NCBI GenBank assembly: GCA_023230525.1
Contig: JALNXE010000048.1
Span: forward strand, 1 to 31,538
Length of the DNA: 31,538 bases
Reading direction: 5' to 3'
Origin: Desulfobulbaceae bacterium
GTDB taxonomy: Bacteria > Desulfobacterota > Desulfobulbia > Desulfobulbales > SURF-16
Position 1 is the first letter of the stretch. Each line of letters starts with the position of its first letter. A program made the position numbers and the translations under genes. This document shows positions 31,104 through 31,538 of this stretch, piece after piece. A model generated the notes under the pieces. The model saw only the letters and a program-made list of their open reading frames with translations, was not told where the DNA came from and ran no database searches.

Positions 31104-31538
31104 TTAGAGTGTCTCCATTAAATTAAGAGATTTTTCAGCAGTTAACCCGGCAACGGGGAGGGTGACGGTGAAAACCGTGCCTTTGCCTTCCTCGGAGCGT
31201 ACCTCGATCCTGCCATTGTGACTTTTTATGATACCGTAACTCACCGATAAACCAAGCCCCACCCCTTTGACCTGGGGTTTGGTGCTGAAAAAGGGCTCGA
31301 AGATGTGGGGCAGATTTTTGGCACTGATGCCCTTGCCCGAATCCTGAATGCGGATGGCGACCTTTTTATCGAACACCGCCGTGCTCGTGCTGATGCTGAT
31401 AAGCCCCCCCCCTCGCAGGCATCCGCCGCATTGGTGAGCAGATTCAGTATCACCTGTTTGAGCAGGTCATCCACCCCCTGAATCTGAGGCATGTTTTCAG
31501 CATATTTTTTCTCAACTGCAATTCCTTTCGTTCGGAAA
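31104..31538 (-). pseudogene. Sensor histidine kinase, C-terminal catalytic part, frame broken at a G/C homopolymer
   Basis: On the minus strand the gene enters from the right edge and reads FRTKGIAVEKKYAEN, then a kinase N-box (LKQVILNLLTNAADACEGG). At a run of nine G (31404-31412 on the opposite strand) the frame changes; from there the other frame continues with VAIRIQDSGKGI (G1 box), the F-box FEPFFSTKP and the G2 box GVGLGLSVSYGI to a stop at 31104. Adding one G or removing two would restore a single frame. Both halves are well conserved, so this is a recent mutation, a phase-variable switch or a sequencing error. The partner regulator is outside the window. Confidence 0.85.

Overview
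This window looks like a chromosomal segment of a Gram-negative, sulfate- or sulfur-metabolising Desulfobacterota bacterium, probably of the Desulfobulbales type. The guess rests on the mix of genes (SCO protein, paired HflK/HflC, hexameric-type citrate synthase, SprA-family protein, C_GCAxxG_C_C protein), a GC content that looks somewhat above 50%, and the short dispersed palindromes and heptamer repeats between genes. The taxonomy is inference; there is no rRNA or other marker here. Most of the window is housekeeping DNA. No complete insertion sequence, prophage or CRISPR array was seen.

Layout. 1-540 (-): 3' part missing from ribF, preceded on the other strand by tRNA-Leu(CAG) with a strong terminator. 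1093-5108 (-): a SCO-family protein, then a tight four-gene unit (small anchored protein, FtsX/MacB-type permease, LolD-type ATPase, polytopic Cys/His membrane protein). 5109-5976: a repeat-rich spacer. 5977-11061 (+): a possible membrane-proteolysis cluster: a zinc-ribbon/TPR/retropepsin protein, a rhomboid protease, HflK and HflC. 11236-12581 (-): a zinc-ribbon protein overlapping thiE. 13034-15479 (+): citrate synthase, then a SprA-family HExxH protein. 15544-17215: a small Cys-rich protein (-) and a PLP aminotransferase (+). 17221-18000 (-): a secreted protein resembling a beta-carbonic anhydrase but without the zinc ligands. 18339-22108 (+): grpE, dnaK, trpS. 22582-24965 (+): a GGDEF protein and a phosphoglycerate-dehydrogenase-like enzyme. 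25022-27496 (+): an unknown membrane protein and an AI-2E/PerM-family protein. 27844-31072 (+): clpB and a C_GCAxxG_C_C protein. 31104-31538 (-): the end of a sensor kinase whose frame is broken at a run of nine G/C.

How genes work together. GrpE, DnaK and ClpB form the disaggregation chaperone set, although split over two loci and without dnaJ here. HflK/HflC normally scaffold the FtsH protease in the membrane; the rhomboid and the membrane-anchored aspartic-protease-like protein just upstream suggest a local theme of membrane protein quality control. The ABC unit next to SCO may serve metal or envelope-protein handling, but its substrate cannot be read from sequence.

The most interesting items are the zinc-ligand-less carbonic anhydrase homologue, the four-part retropepsin protein beside rhomboid and HflKC, the Cys/His-rich polytopic protein in the ABC operon, the G9 tract in the kinase, and several families of short palindromic and tandem repeats.
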